64,000 nt of DNA from Treponema sp. GTDB lineage: Bacteria > Spirochaetota > Spirochaetia > Treponematales > Breznakiellaceae. This document shows positions 1 to 10,231 of this stretch, one piece after another. Position numbers and translations under genes: made by a program. Each line of letters begins with the position of its first letter. The first letter of the stretch is position 1. The stretch lies in assembly GCA_009786455.1 (NCBI GenBank), contig WQTD01000009.1:1-64000 (forward strand). Direction: 5' to 3'. The notes beneath the pieces are model-generated. The model searched no databases. It had not been told where the DNA came from and saw only the letters and a program-made list of their open reading frames with translations.

Positions 1-168
1 ATGACGGCATGGAGAACTCTTAATAAAAAAGCGATAACAAAAATCAGATTCTGGATGCATCAATACACAGCTAATAAGGAATGGGATAATCACCTTAACT
101 TAAATACTCCCGGAACAGAAAATCTTGTTATAAAGAACATCAGATTTGTAGCAGCAGAGAAGTTTTAG
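1..168 (+). CDS. C-terminal end of an unidentified protein, possibly truncated by the window start
   Basis: Open frame from base 1 to TAG at 166-168 (…NTPGTENLVIKNIRFVAAEKF*). Not in the ORF track. Confidence 0.35.
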   Translation: MTAWRTLNKKAITKIRFWMHQYTANKEWDNHLNLNTPGTENLVIKNIRFVAAEKF

Positions 169-291
169 CTAAAAAGCTGTTTATGACCGCCGGCGCTTGC
201 ATCAAATACGCCGGCGGTTTTATAATCAAGCTTATCAGCCTCCGGTTTAGTTGTGTTGTCAGATAACTTAAAAAACATCAAGGATGGTTTT

Positions 292-462
292 ATGAATGAT
301 TCTGTGAAAAAGGTATTGGAAACTATATACCGTGTATATTCTATTTTTTGCATGTGCATGACAGGCATACTTCTTATCGCGGCTATAGTCTTATGGATTA
401 ATTTTGGAAAGATTACAGATTTTTTAATCAGTAATTTTCCCGGTCTTCAGCAGTTTTTTTAA
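292..462 (+). CDS. Small single-TM membrane protein
   Basis: ORF 253..462. ATG at 292 is the likelier start (MNDSVKKVLETIYRVYSIF…). The TM segment resembles the N-terminus of the next ORF. Confidence 0.5.
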   Translation: MNDSVKKVLETIYRVYSIFCMCMTGILLIAAIVLWINFGKITDFLISNFPGLQQFF

Positions 463-474
463 CAGGAATTTAAC

Positions 475-969
475 ATGAACAGTAAATTAAAAACGGCGCT
501 CCGCGTTTATAAGATTTTTAGCGTATGCCTTATTTCGATATTGATCATCGCAGCTTTAATTATCTGGATCAATATCGGAAAAATAACCGTATTCGCGCTG
601 AAAAAAACGCTTGACAATTACAATACCGAAATAACTGAAATGATTTCCGATTATTTGGCTTCATCAGGAGAATCATTGGGCGTTAAATCGATACAGGTTG
701 TAAATGAAGAAGGCGTTCAGGCGTTAAGGTTCGATTTTTCATTTGACGCAAGGGATTTGGCGAGAGTTGACATAAACAGTTATCGTAATAAAAGCAGCAA
801 GCAAATTGTTTCCGAGCTTGGGATAACTCCCGAGGATATACCGCCGCAGATTAAATCTCTTGTCCAGAGCACAAAGCTGGCGGTGGATATATACATTCTT
901 AATGACGACGACAATATTGTGTTTAACAGACGAATAATGCCGAATGAGATAGCGGAATTTTTAAACTGA
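475..969 (+). CDS. Membrane-anchored protein of unknown function
   Basis: 164-aa ORF with an N-terminal TM segment and a soluble C-terminus; same orientation as its neighbours. Confidence 0.65.
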   Translation: MNSKLKTALRVYKIFSVCLISILIIAALIIWINIGKITVFALKKTLDNYNTEITEMISDYLASSGESLGVKSIQVVNEEGVQALRFDFSFDARDLARVDINSYRNKSSKQIVSELGITPEDIPPQIKSLVQSTKLAVDIYILNDDDNIVFNRRIMPNEIAEFLN

Positions 970-978
970 GGAGTTTCC

Positions 979-1827
979 ATGAAAAAAAGCATATTTATCC
1001 TGATTATTATTTACATAACATCAGCGCCGCTTTGGGCGCAGAAAGAATCGGATTTCAGGGTCGGTTTTACGTCTGACGGCGGGATTGTTATAAGGGGATA
1101 TACAGGCTCGGCGTTACAGGCGGTTATACCCGATACGCTGCAATATATGCCTGTAAAAGAAATAGGCAGGGACGCTTTCCGATCCGGTAAAATAACAAGC
1201 ATTGTAATCCCGGAAGGCGTTACCCATATCCGTGACGGCGCGTTTGCAGATTGCAGGGAACTCTCTTCCGTTACCCTTCCGGGTACGCTGATAAGCATAG
1301 GAGAAGCCGCGTTCGACAACTGCATATCGTTATCCGCCGTTACTCTTCCGGATTCGCTTACAACAATAGGTGTTTTGGCTTTCAGGAATTGCGCTTCATT
1401 ATCAACTGTAAAATTTCCGGGTAATATATATGTAATCGGCGGAGGCGCCTTTCAGGAATCAGGTTTAACATCGGTAAGCTGGCCTGCGGGAATCAGAAAT
1501 ATACCTCCCCGCGCATTTTACAACTGTAAAAATTTACAGTCGGCGGTAATTCCTGAAGGCGTTGCGGTAATAGGTTCTTTTGCTTTTTACGGTTGTTCAG
1601 GATTAACGGCAATTGCACTGCCCGGAACAATCAGCCGCATAAACGAAGGATCGTTTAACTCCTGCTCATCTTTGACTTCTGTTACAGTACCGGCATCGGT
1701 GAGATCAATTAATTTCAGCGAACAGGAACCGGAAACCGCATCGGATGTTAAATCATTTGCAGGCAGTAAAATGTCTTCAGCGTCTCAAAGGACTCTGCAG
1801 CGTGTCGGCTATACGGGCGGTTATTAA
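979..1827 (+). CDS. Secreted BspA-type leucine-rich repeat (LRR_5) protein
   Basis: Signal peptide, then repeats such as 'IGEAAFDNCISLSAVTLPDSLTTIGVLAFRNCASLSTVKFPGN'. Confidence 0.85.
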   Translation: MKKSIFILIIIYITSAPLWAQKESDFRVGFTSDGGIVIRGYTGSALQAVIPDTLQYMPVKEIGRDAFRSGKITSIVIPEGVTHIRDGAFADCRELSSVTLPGTLISIGEAAFDNCISLSAVTLPDSLTTIGVLAFRNCASLSTVKFPGNIYVIGGGAFQESGLTSVSWPAGIRNIPPRAFYNCKNLQSAVIPEGVAVIGSFAFYGCSGLTAIALPGTISRINEGSFNSCSSLTSVTVPASVRSINFSEQEPETASDVKSFAGSKMSSASQRTLQRVGYTGGY

Positions 1828-2336
1828 TTCGATTTTGGCTTGACTTCAGAATATCCTGAAATATTATATTTCATGGTAAAGGTTTTTACGCGTGAAGCAA
1901 GCGCACGGACATAAGCGTCACCCTTGAAGTTATATTGAACCCGCCGCATGGCGATAACATCGTCAAGAAGCCTTCTATTCATATTGATAAAATTCATCGA
2001 GAAAATAAATTTGGTTTCAAGCGAATCTTTGGCAGGCACTTTAAGCAGATTGTTTTCAATACCATCAGCCCATAAAAGACCGTTGCCGAATAGCTCGTAC
2101 CTGATTGCCGAGAGTTCAACGGGAAACGCGTTTGGATTTTCAATTTTCAAAATTGTTTCAAATTGGGTATTAATTAAATCCGCCTGAATTATCGCGATTG
2201 ATAAAATCTCAAATACCGGCTCTTCTACCTCAATATCTTTCTCAACTTCAACAATAATGTCTTCCACAATCTGCGGCTTTGTTTTGCAGGAAACCAGCAA
2301 TAAAACCGTCAAAATAATCAATATAATTTTTTTCAT
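1824..2336 (-). CDS. Lipoprotein with a LEA14/WHy-like domain
   Basis: Lipobox (LLLVSC). 'NTQFETILKIENPNAFPVELSAIRYELFGNG' is typical of LEA type-2 domains. Confidence 0.7.
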   Translation of the reverse strand: MKKIILIILTVLLLVSCKTKPQIVEDIIVEVEKDIEVEEPVFEILSIAIIQADLINTQFETILKIENPNAFPVELSAIRYELFGNGLLWADGIENNLLKVPAKDSLETKFIFSMNFINMNRRLLDDVIAMRRVQYNFKGDAYVRALASRVKTFTMKYNISGYSEVKPKSN

Positions 2337-2359
2337 ATTAGATTATCGGCTGCAAGCGA

Positions 2360-3196
2360 TTAAATAAAAGAGACCTCGCTGTAAAAAACAGTATTGTTTT
2401 CCGCATCTACGGCGCTGACCATATTATCGTCCTTTAAACAGGTTTTTGTTTTCCTTAAAAGTCCGCTTTCAAAAAGGCTGACAACAAGAGCGCCTCCGCA
2501 GGCATTGAGTTTCCCGTCCAGAATGGCGGAGGCAAGAGCGTTTGCGTCTTTTTCCGAAAAAAGGCGCAGGCACTCCTGCGCAAGAAAGCGCGCGTTTGCG
2601 CTGTCATTGTCGCATGAGAGATTGCAGGATACTACAATCAGCGTCTCATCCAGGATCGGGGTAATCACTGTTTTCAGCGCTTTTGCAAGGTCTCTTATGA
2701 AAAAGTTATCAGGCTGTCCCATCAGTACCGGAATAATTGAAGCGCGCGGGAAACAGTACTTTACAAAGGGAAGAATTATTTCGATGGAATGTTCTCCAAG
2801 ATGGGGAATGTCGTTTATTTCAATGTGTTCGCTGTTAAATTCAAGTTCCTCGGAAATCTCAGTATCTACTGGAATATTCCCAAGCGGAGTGTAAAAATAG
2901 TGGGAATTTGACAAAAAAATCCCTTTTTCCCTTTTATCATGAATTGGACCTAGAATGACTACTCTATTGATTTTTCTTTTTCTTCCAATAGCCGAGGAAA
3001 AAGCGCGCGCGGCAAGAGAACCGGAATAACTCCACGCGCCGTGCGGCGCGATTATCGCCTGCGCGTTTCCGCCGGCGCTCTCCTCCAGATCGAAGGATTT
3101 GAGGTATTCCATTAATTCTTTCCTGTCGTCAGGATAAAATAATCCTGCGCCGACAGGACCCCGAATCCTTCTCTTTTGGACAAGCGCAGTTTCCAT
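2360..3196 (-). CDS. MEMO1 family protein (AmmeMemoRadiSam protein B)
   Basis: 'AIIAPHGAWSYSGSLAARAFSS', 'VVILGPIHDKREKGIFLSNSHYFYTPLGNIPVD' and 'HLGEHSIEIILPFVKYCFP' match the MEMO family. Confidence 0.85.
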   Translation of the reverse strand: METALVQKRRIRGPVGAGLFYPDDRKELMEYLKSFDLEESAGGNAQAIIAPHGAWSYSGSLAARAFSSAIGRKRKINRVVILGPIHDKREKGIFLSNSHYFYTPLGNIPVDTEISEELEFNSEHIEINDIPHLGEHSIEIILPFVKYCFPRASIIPVLMGQPDNFFIRDLAKALKTVITPILDETLIVVSCNLSCDNDSANARFLAQECLRLFSEKDANALASAILDGKLNACGGALVVSLFESGLLRKTKTCLKDDNMVSAVDAENNTVFYSEVSFI

Positions 3197-3300
3197 ATAT
3201 ATTAACTCTAGTGTTTGCGCAGGCAGGATTCAAGTAAAAATGAGAATTATTAATTTTACGCATTCCTTTCATTTCCCTGATAAATAAATTAAAATATACG

Positions 3301-3306
3301 TATAAT
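3301..3306 (+). promoter_or_regulatory. Putative -10 element (TATAAT), 7 nt before the ccdA ATG
   Basis: Exact TATAAT at 3301-3306, ATG at 3314, no SD between them. Confidence 0.45.
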
Positions 3307-3313
3307 CAAAAAT

Positions 3314-4054
3314 ATGAGTAATTATCCTTCGTTGCTGCTTTCTTTTTCCGCAGGTTTGTTGTCTTTTTTTTCTCCGTGCGTGCTTCCTCTGATACCATCA
3401 TATCTTGGTATTTTGGGCAGCGCGGGAGGAGTTGCGTTATCGCAGGAAGAAAATGAACAAACAGGCAAAAAACGTTTTGTTCTTTTTTTTACCGCCTTAT
3501 TTTTCATATTTGGCTTTACGGCGGTTTTTATCATATTCAGTATTATTGTTTCGTCTACTTTCCTTTTAATGGGCGGTCTTTCCGGATATATACGGATTGC
3601 CTCAGGAATTATTGTCATTGTTCTTGGATTGAATATTTTATTTGATTTTCTTTCATTTCTTAATTACGAAAAACGCCTTAATATCAATAGTAAGCCAAAA
3701 GGATTGATAGGCGCTTTTCTTGCAGGATCGGCTTTCGGAGCAGGCTGGACTCCTTGCATAGGACCGGTTCTGGCAGGAGTGCTGTTTCTGGCAGGACAGA
3801 GCGGCAAAGCGGGAATTGCCGCCTTTTATCTGGCAGTTTATTCATTCGGGCTCGGTCTTCCCTTCCTGCTTGCCGCTGTTTTTTTTGACCGCTACCTTGT
3901 TCCCGCCAAGTGGTTCAGAAACAAACTTCAATTAATTAAAAAAATCAGCGCTGCTTTGCTTATTATTATCGGCATATTGATAATGACAGGGCATTTTTCA
4001 GCTCTGAACATCGCCATGCAAAAACTTCAGATGAAATTCACGGGGGCATTATGA
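3314..4054 (+). CDS. ccdA: Cytochrome c biogenesis protein CcdA-like thiol-disulfide transporter
   Basis: Multi-TM; 'FFSPCVLPLIPSYLGILG' and 'GAGWTPCIGPVLAGVL' are diagnostic CcdA Cys motifs. Confidence 0.9.
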   Translation: MSNYPSLLLSFSAGLLSFFSPCVLPLIPSYLGILGSAGGVALSQEENEQTGKKRFVLFFTALFFIFGFTAVFIIFSIIVSSTFLLMGGLSGYIRIASGIIVIVLGLNILFDFLSFLNYEKRLNINSKPKGLIGAFLAGSAFGAGWTPCIGPVLAGVLFLAGQSGKAGIAAFYLAVYSFGLGLPFLLAAVFFDRYLVPAKWFRNKLQLIKKISAALLIIIGILIMTGHFSALNIAMQKLQMKFTGAL

Positions 4055-4626
4055 ATAAAAGAAATAAAAATATAATTTTTTCACTATTTATTTTATGCGC
4101 GCTGGCAGTCACTTTTCTTTTGTTGAAAAATAACAGTTCAGGAATCGATTCAAACATGTCCGATACCGCGCAGCTCCTCCTTGCCGCAAATATTAAAGCG
4201 GTTGAACCGAGGAAGGAACCGCGTGATTTTACGCTTGAGATTCTTGACGATGAAAATACATCTTTATCTTCCCATAAAGGAAAATTGGTTCTTTTGAATT
4301 TTTGGGCAACATGGTGTCCTCCCTGCGTAAGGGAAATGCCTTCCATGAACAATTTATATAATCAATATAAAAATAAAGGTTTTGAAATTCTTGCGGTTAA
4401 TTTAAGAGAAGATTCAAACACAGTGCGCCAATTCATTCAGGATAACGATTATTCATTCCCCGTCCTGCTTGATTCTGACGGCAATGTCGGCAGTGTTTAT
4501 GGAGTTGAAATGATACCCACTTCTTATTTAATAGACAGGGAAGGAAAAATAGCCGGCATGATTATAGGCAGCATTTATTGGGATACTCTGCAGGTTATGG
4601 CTGCCGTTGAATCGCTGTTACAGTAA
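4051..4626 (+). CDS. TlpA/ResA-like thioredoxin-family lipid- or membrane-anchored protein
   Basis: 'LLNFWATWCPPCVREMPSM'; overlaps ccdA by ATGA. Confidence 0.88.
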   Translation: MNKRNKNIIFSLFILCALAVTFLLLKNNSSGIDSNMSDTAQLLLAANIKAVEPRKEPRDFTLEILDDENTSLSSHKGKLVLLNFWATWCPPCVREMPSMNNLYNQYKNKGFEILAVNLREDSNTVRQFIQDNDYSFPVLLDSDGNVGSVYGVEMIPTSYLIDREGKIAGMIIGSIYWDTLQVMAAVESLLQ

Positions 4627-4721
4627 CTCCATAAATTCGTAGGTATTTGTCCCATAAACATCATATCGCATTTTCCGTTAAGCAGCGACATGATTTTCAC
4701 CTGTATGTAAAGCAGCCGGAT

Positions 4722-5948
4722 TTATTTATAGTATTCCAAAATTCGTTTTGATGTTTGATTTGGAGTCTTCTGAACAAAAAGAGCATGATCGCTCCACGCT
4801 TCATACAGTGGAAGACGCTGTTTTGCCAGAGTTTCAACTCCAACTTTCCGTGAAAGTGGTCTGCCGCCTGTTGCAAGATCCGCAAGATCGCGTTTCAGGT
4901 AGATTATAAGGCTATTCTGCCGCAGAAGATCGAGGTTTTCATTCCGCGTTACAATGCCGCCTCCCGCGGCAATCACAATACCGCTTTTTTTTGTTTCTTC
5001 AGTAAGTATGCGGGTTTCCAAAACCCGGAAAGAGTCTTCTCCGTCTTCCTCAAAAATTTCTTTTATACTCTTCCCTGCCGCTTTAACAATTTGATCATCG
5101 GTATCAATAAACTGTCTTTTCATTTTTCCTGCAAGTATTTTACCTACTGTGCTTTTTCCGCAGCCGGGCATGCCTATAAGAGCGATGTTTTGAGTGTCTT
5201 TTACAAGAGTTTTTATAATTAAATCGATAAGATGAGGTCTTTCATTTTCATTGATGAATAACCTGCTTGCCATTTCAGCCTGGGCAGCCAGCATTGCAAG
5301 ACCGCTCACACACGGAATATCAAGCCGCTTTGCATCCAGAAGTAATTTTGTCCGTACTGGGTTGTAAATAAGGTCGGCAACTCCTGTTAGCTGCAAGAAT
5401 TTATCAAGATTTAAAGGGCTGTTCCCGTTATCAGGAAACATTCCAACGGGTGTTGTATTTACAAGCGCCTGCGCGTTATAATGCTCTGCGATATTTTCGT
5501 AATTATTTTCACCGCGTCTTGAAACAGTAATTATCTCGCCTGCTCCAAGTAGCCCGAGCGCGTATCTGATTGTTTTTGCAGATCCGCCGTCTCCCAGAAC
5601 AATCGTTTTTTTTCCTTTTGGATCGATTTTTCCGCGTTCCAGCATTACGCAAAACCCAAAGTAATCTGTGTTATGCCCGTGCAAGGCTCCGTCTTTGTCC
5701 TTGATTATCGTGTTTACGCTGCCTATCAGCCGCGCTTCATTCGATAAAGACGCGCAATACGGAATAACCGCCTGTTTATACGGGATTGTCACATTGATAC
5801 CGTCAAAACTTCTCTGCGTCATGAATACGTCAAGACCGCCGGGCGATATTTCGTATAACGGATATTCATAATCGCCGAGATAACTGTGAATCTTCGGCGA
5901 AAAACTGTGTCCCAGTTTTTCACCCAGCAGCCCGAATGTTTTTTTCAT
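4722..5948 (-). CDS. aroEK: Bifunctional shikimate dehydrogenase (N-terminal)/shikimate kinase (C-terminal)
   Basis: N-terminal AroE 'LGHSFSPKIHSYL…INVTIPYKQ…GSVNTI…HGHNTDYFGF'; C-terminal AroK 'IALIGMPGCGKSTVGKILA…DTDD…AAGGGIV…GRPLSR'. Confidence 0.92.
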   Translation of the reverse strand: MKKTFGLLGEKLGHSFSPKIHSYLGDYEYPLYEISPGGLDVFMTQRSFDGINVTIPYKQAVIPYCASLSNEARLIGSVNTIIKDKDGALHGHNTDYFGFCVMLERGKIDPKGKKTIVLGDGGSAKTIRYALGLLGAGEIITVSRRGENNYENIAEHYNAQALVNTTPVGMFPDNGNSPLNLDKFLQLTGVADLIYNPVRTKLLLDAKRLDIPCVSGLAMLAAQAEMASRLFINENERPHLIDLIIKTLVKDTQNIALIGMPGCGKSTVGKILAGKMKRQFIDTDDQIVKAAGKSIKEIFEEDGEDSFRVLETRILTEETKKSGIVIAAGGGIVTRNENLDLLRQNSLIIYLKRDLADLATGGRPLSRKVGVETLAKQRLPLYEAWSDHALFVQKTPNQTSKRILEYYK

Positions 5949-5954
5949 TTTACT

Positions 5955-7034
5955 TTATCGATCCAGATAAGCGTCATAAAGCGCAATTGCTGCGGCGGCT
6001 TCAACGCAGGGAACAGCGCGGACAATAATACATGGATCGTGCCTTCCATTTATCTTTAAAACGGTATTTTCAAGGCGCGACAGGCTCACGCTTTCCTGCT
6101 GTATACCGATGGAGGGCGTCGGCTTAAACGCCGCGCGGAAAATTACGGGCATCCCGTTTGTAATCCCGCCTGTAATGCCGCCGGAGTTATTGGTTCGTGT
6201 TTTAATTTTTCCTTCATCAACAAAAAAAGGATCGTTGTTTTTGGAACCAAAATTTCCCGCGGCCGCAAAACCATTTCCAAACTCAATCCCTTTAACTGCG
6301 GGTATGCCGAAAACAATCTGCGCTATACGGTTTTCAATACCGTCAAACATTGGATCTCCAATCCCTGCGGGAATCCCAACCGCCGCACATTCGATAATTC
6401 CTCCGATTGAATCGCCCTTTTCTTTTGCGTTTAAAATTTCCTGTTTCATTTTTTCGCCTGCTTCGCGCCGCAGAACAGGCAGGGGATTTTCGCTGATCGC
6501 CATAAAATCTTTTAACGACACTCCCGCCATGTCAAAAGAATCGTCTTTCGCGTCGCCTGTTTGCAGAATATGAGCGCATATATTTATTCCTGAACTTTTC
6601 AGAATCTGCAGGCATATCCCTCCTGCGGCGCAAAGTGGAGCTGTAAGCCTTCCTGAAAAATGCCCTCCTCCTGATATGTCATGATTACCGTTAAATTTTA
6701 CATGAGCGGCATAATCGGAATGAGAAGGGCGCGGAGTGTCGCGTAACTGGCTGTAATCTGAAGAACGCGCGTCTGTATTGCGGATAACAACAGTAAGAGG
6801 CGCGCCGCATGTTACTCCGTTTACAATTCCGCAGATTATTTCAGGTTCGTCAGCTTCTGTGCGGCTGGTGGAAATATCGTCTTTCCCGGGAGACCTTCTT
6901 TTCATAAACACGCGAAGCTCATCCATATCGAGCTTAATCCCGGCAGGCAGCCCGTCAATGTTCACTCCGATTGCGGGAGAATGTGACTGCCCAAATATCG
7001 ATATTTTTATTTTTTTTCCATAAACGGAAGACAT
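5955..7034 (-). CDS. aroC: Chorismate synthase
   Basis: 'FGQSHSPAIGVNIDGLPAG', 'RRSPGKDDISTSRTEADE', 'SGGHFSGRLTAPLCAAGGIC'. Confidence 0.95.
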   Translation of the reverse strand: MSSVYGKKIKISIFGQSHSPAIGVNIDGLPAGIKLDMDELRVFMKRRSPGKDDISTSRTEADEPEIICGIVNGVTCGAPLTVVIRNTDARSSDYSQLRDTPRPSHSDYAAHVKFNGNHDISGGGHFSGRLTAPLCAAGGICLQILKSSGINICAHILQTGDAKDDSFDMAGVSLKDFMAISENPLPVLRREAGEKMKQEILNAKEKGDSIGGIIECAAVGIPAGIGDPMFDGIENRIAQIVFGIPAVKGIEFGNGFAAAGNFGSKNNDPFFVDEGKIKTRTNNSGGITGGITNGMPVIFRAAFKPTPSIGIQQESVSLSRLENTVLKINGRHDPCIIVRAVPCVEAAAAIALYDAYLDR

Positions 7035-7045
7035 AAAACCGCCTT

Positions 7046-8335
7046 TTAAATGATAGTGATTGAGCCGCCAAGCAGACGAAAATCGTCAAAAAATCCAGGA
7101 TAAGACTTATTAACAGCCTGCGCGTCCTTAATTACAACCTGCTGACTGCATAAAATTGACGCGACGGCGGCGCTCATTGCCATTCTGTGATCTCCCCAGG
7201 AGGAAACTTCCCCTCCTGTCAGGGAAGAACCTCCGTTAATAATCAACCCGTCATCCGTTACGCGAATATCAGCGCCCAGCGCGCGCAGGACGGAAGATAC
7301 CGCTTCCAGCCTGTCGCTTTCCTTGATGCGAAGCCGTCCTGCGTTTCGGATAACGGTCTGCTCCTGCGCGGCACAGGCGGCAACCGCCAGTACAGGCACA
7401 AGATCAGGAATGTCACGGGCGTCAATTTCCGCTCCGCGCAGTTTCCCGCCTGACACCGTTACAGAAGAGCCGTGTTTTTTAATGTTCGCGCCGAACTTTT
7501 CAAGTATATTGATAACCGCCTTATCCCCCTGCTTTGACTGTAAATCCAGTCCTTCGCAGGTTACGGCGTTTTCACCTAACGCCGCGGCGGCAAGCCAGAA
7601 AGCGGCGTTTGACCAGTCTCCTTCGATGCGCAGTTTTTCCGGAGAAATATATTTTTGATTTCCCTTAATGTAAAAAATATTTTCCTTAAACTCAATTTTT
7701 ATTTTAAAAATTTCCAGCATCGCTAATGTCATTTCTATATAAGGAAACGACTCCACCCGTCCTTTTAAATGAATTTTACTGTCAGCTTCAAGTAAAGGAA
7801 GAGCGAATAAAAGACCGCTTATAAACTGCGATGATACTCCGGCGTCAAGTTCAAAAATTCCCGGCGATAATTTTCCTTCCGTGCAAAATGGATTTAACCC
7901 TTTTGGAGATAACTTACACCCTTTTTTTGAAAGCTCTTCGTATAACGGAGAGATCGGACGCTCCGGCAGACGGCCTTCAAGCAGAAAGTTAGTTTTTTTT
8001 CCAAGTGCGCAGACAATGGGTAGCAAAAAACGGAACGTACTGCCGCTTTCCACACAGGGAAGCGATACAGAGATGTCATTTTGATTTTTTTCTAAAGGTC
8101 GGACAAAGTAACCTTCGGAACTTTGATCATTTTGATTTTCCCGCCTGATTTCCGCTCCAAGAGCGCGAAGGCAAGACGCAGTCGCTTCAATATCATTGGA
8201 ATCGCCTGAACATTCAATGAACGAAAGGTTATCCGCTGCTAAAGAAGCGCAGATTAAAGCGCGGTGAGCCTGGGATTTTGAAGGTATGGCTTTTACATTT
8301 CCGCTTAAAGAGCGCGGCTGTATTTTAACATCCAA
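7046..8335 (-). CDS. aroA: 3-phosphoshikimate 1-carboxyvinyltransferase (EPSP synthase)
   Basis: 'GNVKAIPSKSQAHRALICASLA', 'RIKESDRLEAVSSVLRALGA', 'WGDHRMAMSAAVA'. Confidence 0.95.
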   Translation of the reverse strand: MDVKIQPRSLSGNVKAIPSKSQAHRALICASLAADNLSFIECSGDSNDIEATASCLRALGAEIRRENQNDQSSEGYFVRPLEKNQNDISVSLPCVESGSTFRFLLPIVCALGKKTNFLLEGRLPERPISPLYEELSKKGCKLSPKGLNPFCTEGKLSPGIFELDAGVSSQFISGLLFALPLLEADSKIHLKGRVESFPYIEMTLAMLEIFKIKIEFKENIFYIKGNQKYISPEKLRIEGDWSNAAFWLAAAALGENAVTCEGLDLQSKQGDKAVINILEKFGANIKKHGSSVTVSGGKLRGAEIDARDIPDLVPVLAVAACAAQEQTVIRNAGRLRIKESDRLEAVSSVLRALGADIRVTDDGLIINGGSSLTGGEVSSWGDHRMAMSAAVASILCSQQVVIKDAQAVNKSYPGFFDDFRLLGGSITII

Positions 8336-8345
8336 TCCAGGTTCC

Positions 8346-9401
8346 TCACTCTTTCATGCCAAGCCTGAAAAAAGCGGCGGCTTCTTCCATGCTGAAGTTC
8401 TTCAAAACGCATTTCCCGATTTTTTCAGGTACGATAAGTGTAATGTTTTGGTTTCTTCGTTTTTTATCGCTTAAAGACGCTTCAATCAACTTTTCTGCGG
8501 GAATATCGGTAATAAACGGCAGTCTGTACTGTTTCAAAACTTCGATTAATTGCGTATAACAGTTTTCACTGCACAGTCCCGCGCGGAACGCTCCCCTGCA
8601 TGCAATAGCCATTCCAATTGCGACCGCTTTGCCGTGTGTTATGCTGTAGCCGCTGTTTTTTTCGATGCCGTGTCCAGCCGTATGGCCGAAATTCAATATC
8701 TGGCGTATACCGTTATCCCTCTCGTCCTTGGCGATAATATCCCGCTTTATTGTTATGTTACGTGCAATAATGTCTTCAATCTGGCGTGCAAGAGGTTTTT
8801 TTAAAAGTTCAAAAAGCTCTTCGCTCAGGATAAAGCCGTGTTTTATCATTTCAGCGCAGCCGCCGTTGAATGTTTCTTCGTTTAACGTTTTAAGCGTATC
8901 GTAATCGCATAAAACAATATCAGGCTGATAAAAAGCTCCGGCAAGGTTTTTCCCCGCGTTCAGGTTTACCGCCGTTTTTCCCCCAACAGACGAATCAACC
9001 ATAGCAAGCAAGGTGGTTGGTATCTGAGCGAAAGAAATGCCTCGAAGATAAGTTGATGCCGCGAAACCGGCAAGATCGCCGACTACCCCGCCTCCAAGAG
9101 CCGCAATAATATCCGATCTTGTGAGGTTCTCTTCAGCAAGTTTGTTTAGTAATGATACATATGTGTCCGCGTTCTTTGAATCTTCTCCGTTTGGAAATAC
9201 AAATTTTGATACTACATACCCCTGAGCCTGTAATGACAGCGTAACAGAGTCTGCGTATAATTTATCAACAATATCGTCTGTTACAATGAGAACCTTCTCT
9301 CCTGTGCAGACAGAGGCGATTTTCTGCCCGGCTTCGGATAAAAGACCTGAGCCGATTAACACTGAATATTTTTTTGATACGCTGACTTCTATATTTGTCA
9401 T
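8346..9401 (-). CDS. aroB: 3-dehydroquinate synthase
   Basis: 'ALGGGVVGDLAGFAASTYLRGISFAQIPTTLLAMVDSSVGGKTAVN', 'LNFGHTAGHGIE'. Confidence 0.95.
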   Translation of the reverse strand: MTNIEVSVSKKYSVLIGSGLLSEAGQKIASVCTGEKVLIVTDDIVDKLYADSVTLSLQAQGYVVSKFVFPNGEDSKNADTYVSLLNKLAEENLTRSDIIAALGGGVVGDLAGFAASTYLRGISFAQIPTTLLAMVDSSVGGKTAVNLNAGKNLAGAFYQPDIVLCDYDTLKTLNEETFNGGCAEMIKHGFILSEELFELLKKPLARQIEDIIARNITIKRDIIAKDERDNGIRQILNFGHTAGHGIEKNSGYSITHGKAVAIGMAIACRGAFRAGLCSENCYTQLIEVLKQYRLPFITDIPAEKLIEASLSDKKRRNQNITLIVPEKIGKCVLKNFSMEEAAAFFRLGMKE

Positions 9402-10231
9402 CGCCTGTCAACCTCTTCCTTAAGGCGTTTCCCGTCAAAGAGAAGGCTTTTAAGCCTTTCAAAATCATTTGCGTTTAACGCTTCCCTGTACTCTCCAAGA
9501 GACGCAAGAAGCAAATCCAGTTCATTTAAAAGATGTTCCCTGTTTTCCAGAAAAAGTTCAGCCCACATCGATTCATTTAACCACGCTACGCGGGTCAGGT
9601 CTTTATAACTCCCCGCTGAAAAACCCTTGTGTTTAAATACTGTCGGGCTTTTAATGAAAGCGTTGGACACAAGATGCGCCATCTGCGAAGTGAAGGCGAT
9701 CATCATATCGTGTTTTTCGGCTGTGGAAACGGTTATTTTCCCGAAACCCGCGGGAGAAAGAAGCTCTTTAATTTTTTCAAGAAATTCGATGTCGTCATAC
9801 ACAGGCGGCACAATGATCATTGACGCACCCTTAAACATATTCGCCTTGCTGTGCTTAAAACCCGACTGCTCGGTGCCTGCCATAGGATGACCGCCGACAA
9901 AGGTAAATCCGTATAGGGAAGCGGCTTTAAAACCTGCCTCGCAGATATTTCTTTTTGTACCGCAGCAGTCGATAACGGTTGCTTCATGCTTTATATGCTG
10001 AGCTATTTCATCTAACGCTTTTACCGCTGCCTGCGGATAAAGGGCGATAATGACAAGATCGCATTTTTTTATTGCGTCAATATCAAGATGAGCGTCGGCT
10101 GCTTCCGATAAAACAGCGAAATCGAGTATGCTCTTATCGGTATCTTCAGCGAATACTGTGTGTCCTGCCGCCTTGTACGCTTTCGCAAATGAACCTCCGA
10201 TAAGCCCAAACCCTATTATGCCTACGTTCAT
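9398..10231 (-). CDS. tyrA: Prephenate dehydrogenase
   Basis: 'VGIIGFGLIGGSFAKAYKAAGH', 'GGHPMAGTEQSGFKHSKANMFKGA', 'HDMMIAFTSQMAHL'. Confidence 0.9.
   Translation of the reverse strand: MNVGIIGFGLIGGSFAKAYKAAGHTVFAEDTDKSILDFAVLSEAADAHLDIDAIKKCDLVIIALYPQAAVKALDEIAQHIKHEATVIDCCGTKRNICEAGFKAASLYGFTFVGGHPMAGTEQSGFKHSKANMFKGASMIIVPPVYDDIEFLEKIKELLSPAGFGKITVSTAEKHDMMIAFTSQMAHLVSNAFIKSPTVFKHKGFSAGSYKDLTRVAWLNESMWAELFLENREHLLNELDLLLASLGEYREALNANDFERLKSLLFDGKRLKEEVDRR

Noticed and set aside
1150-1710. Periodic repeats, considered as a tandem DNA repeat
   Set aside because: Explained by LRR_5 protein repeats; not a nucleotide-level satellite.
2394-2894. 166-aa plus-strand ORF opposite the MEMO gene
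   Set aside because: Antisense shadow ORF with low-complexity Ser/Arg-rich translation.
6109-6573. 154-aa plus-strand ORF opposite aroC
   Set aside because: Fully antisense to a well-supported aroC; composition is typical of a shadow ORF and there is no recognisable domain.
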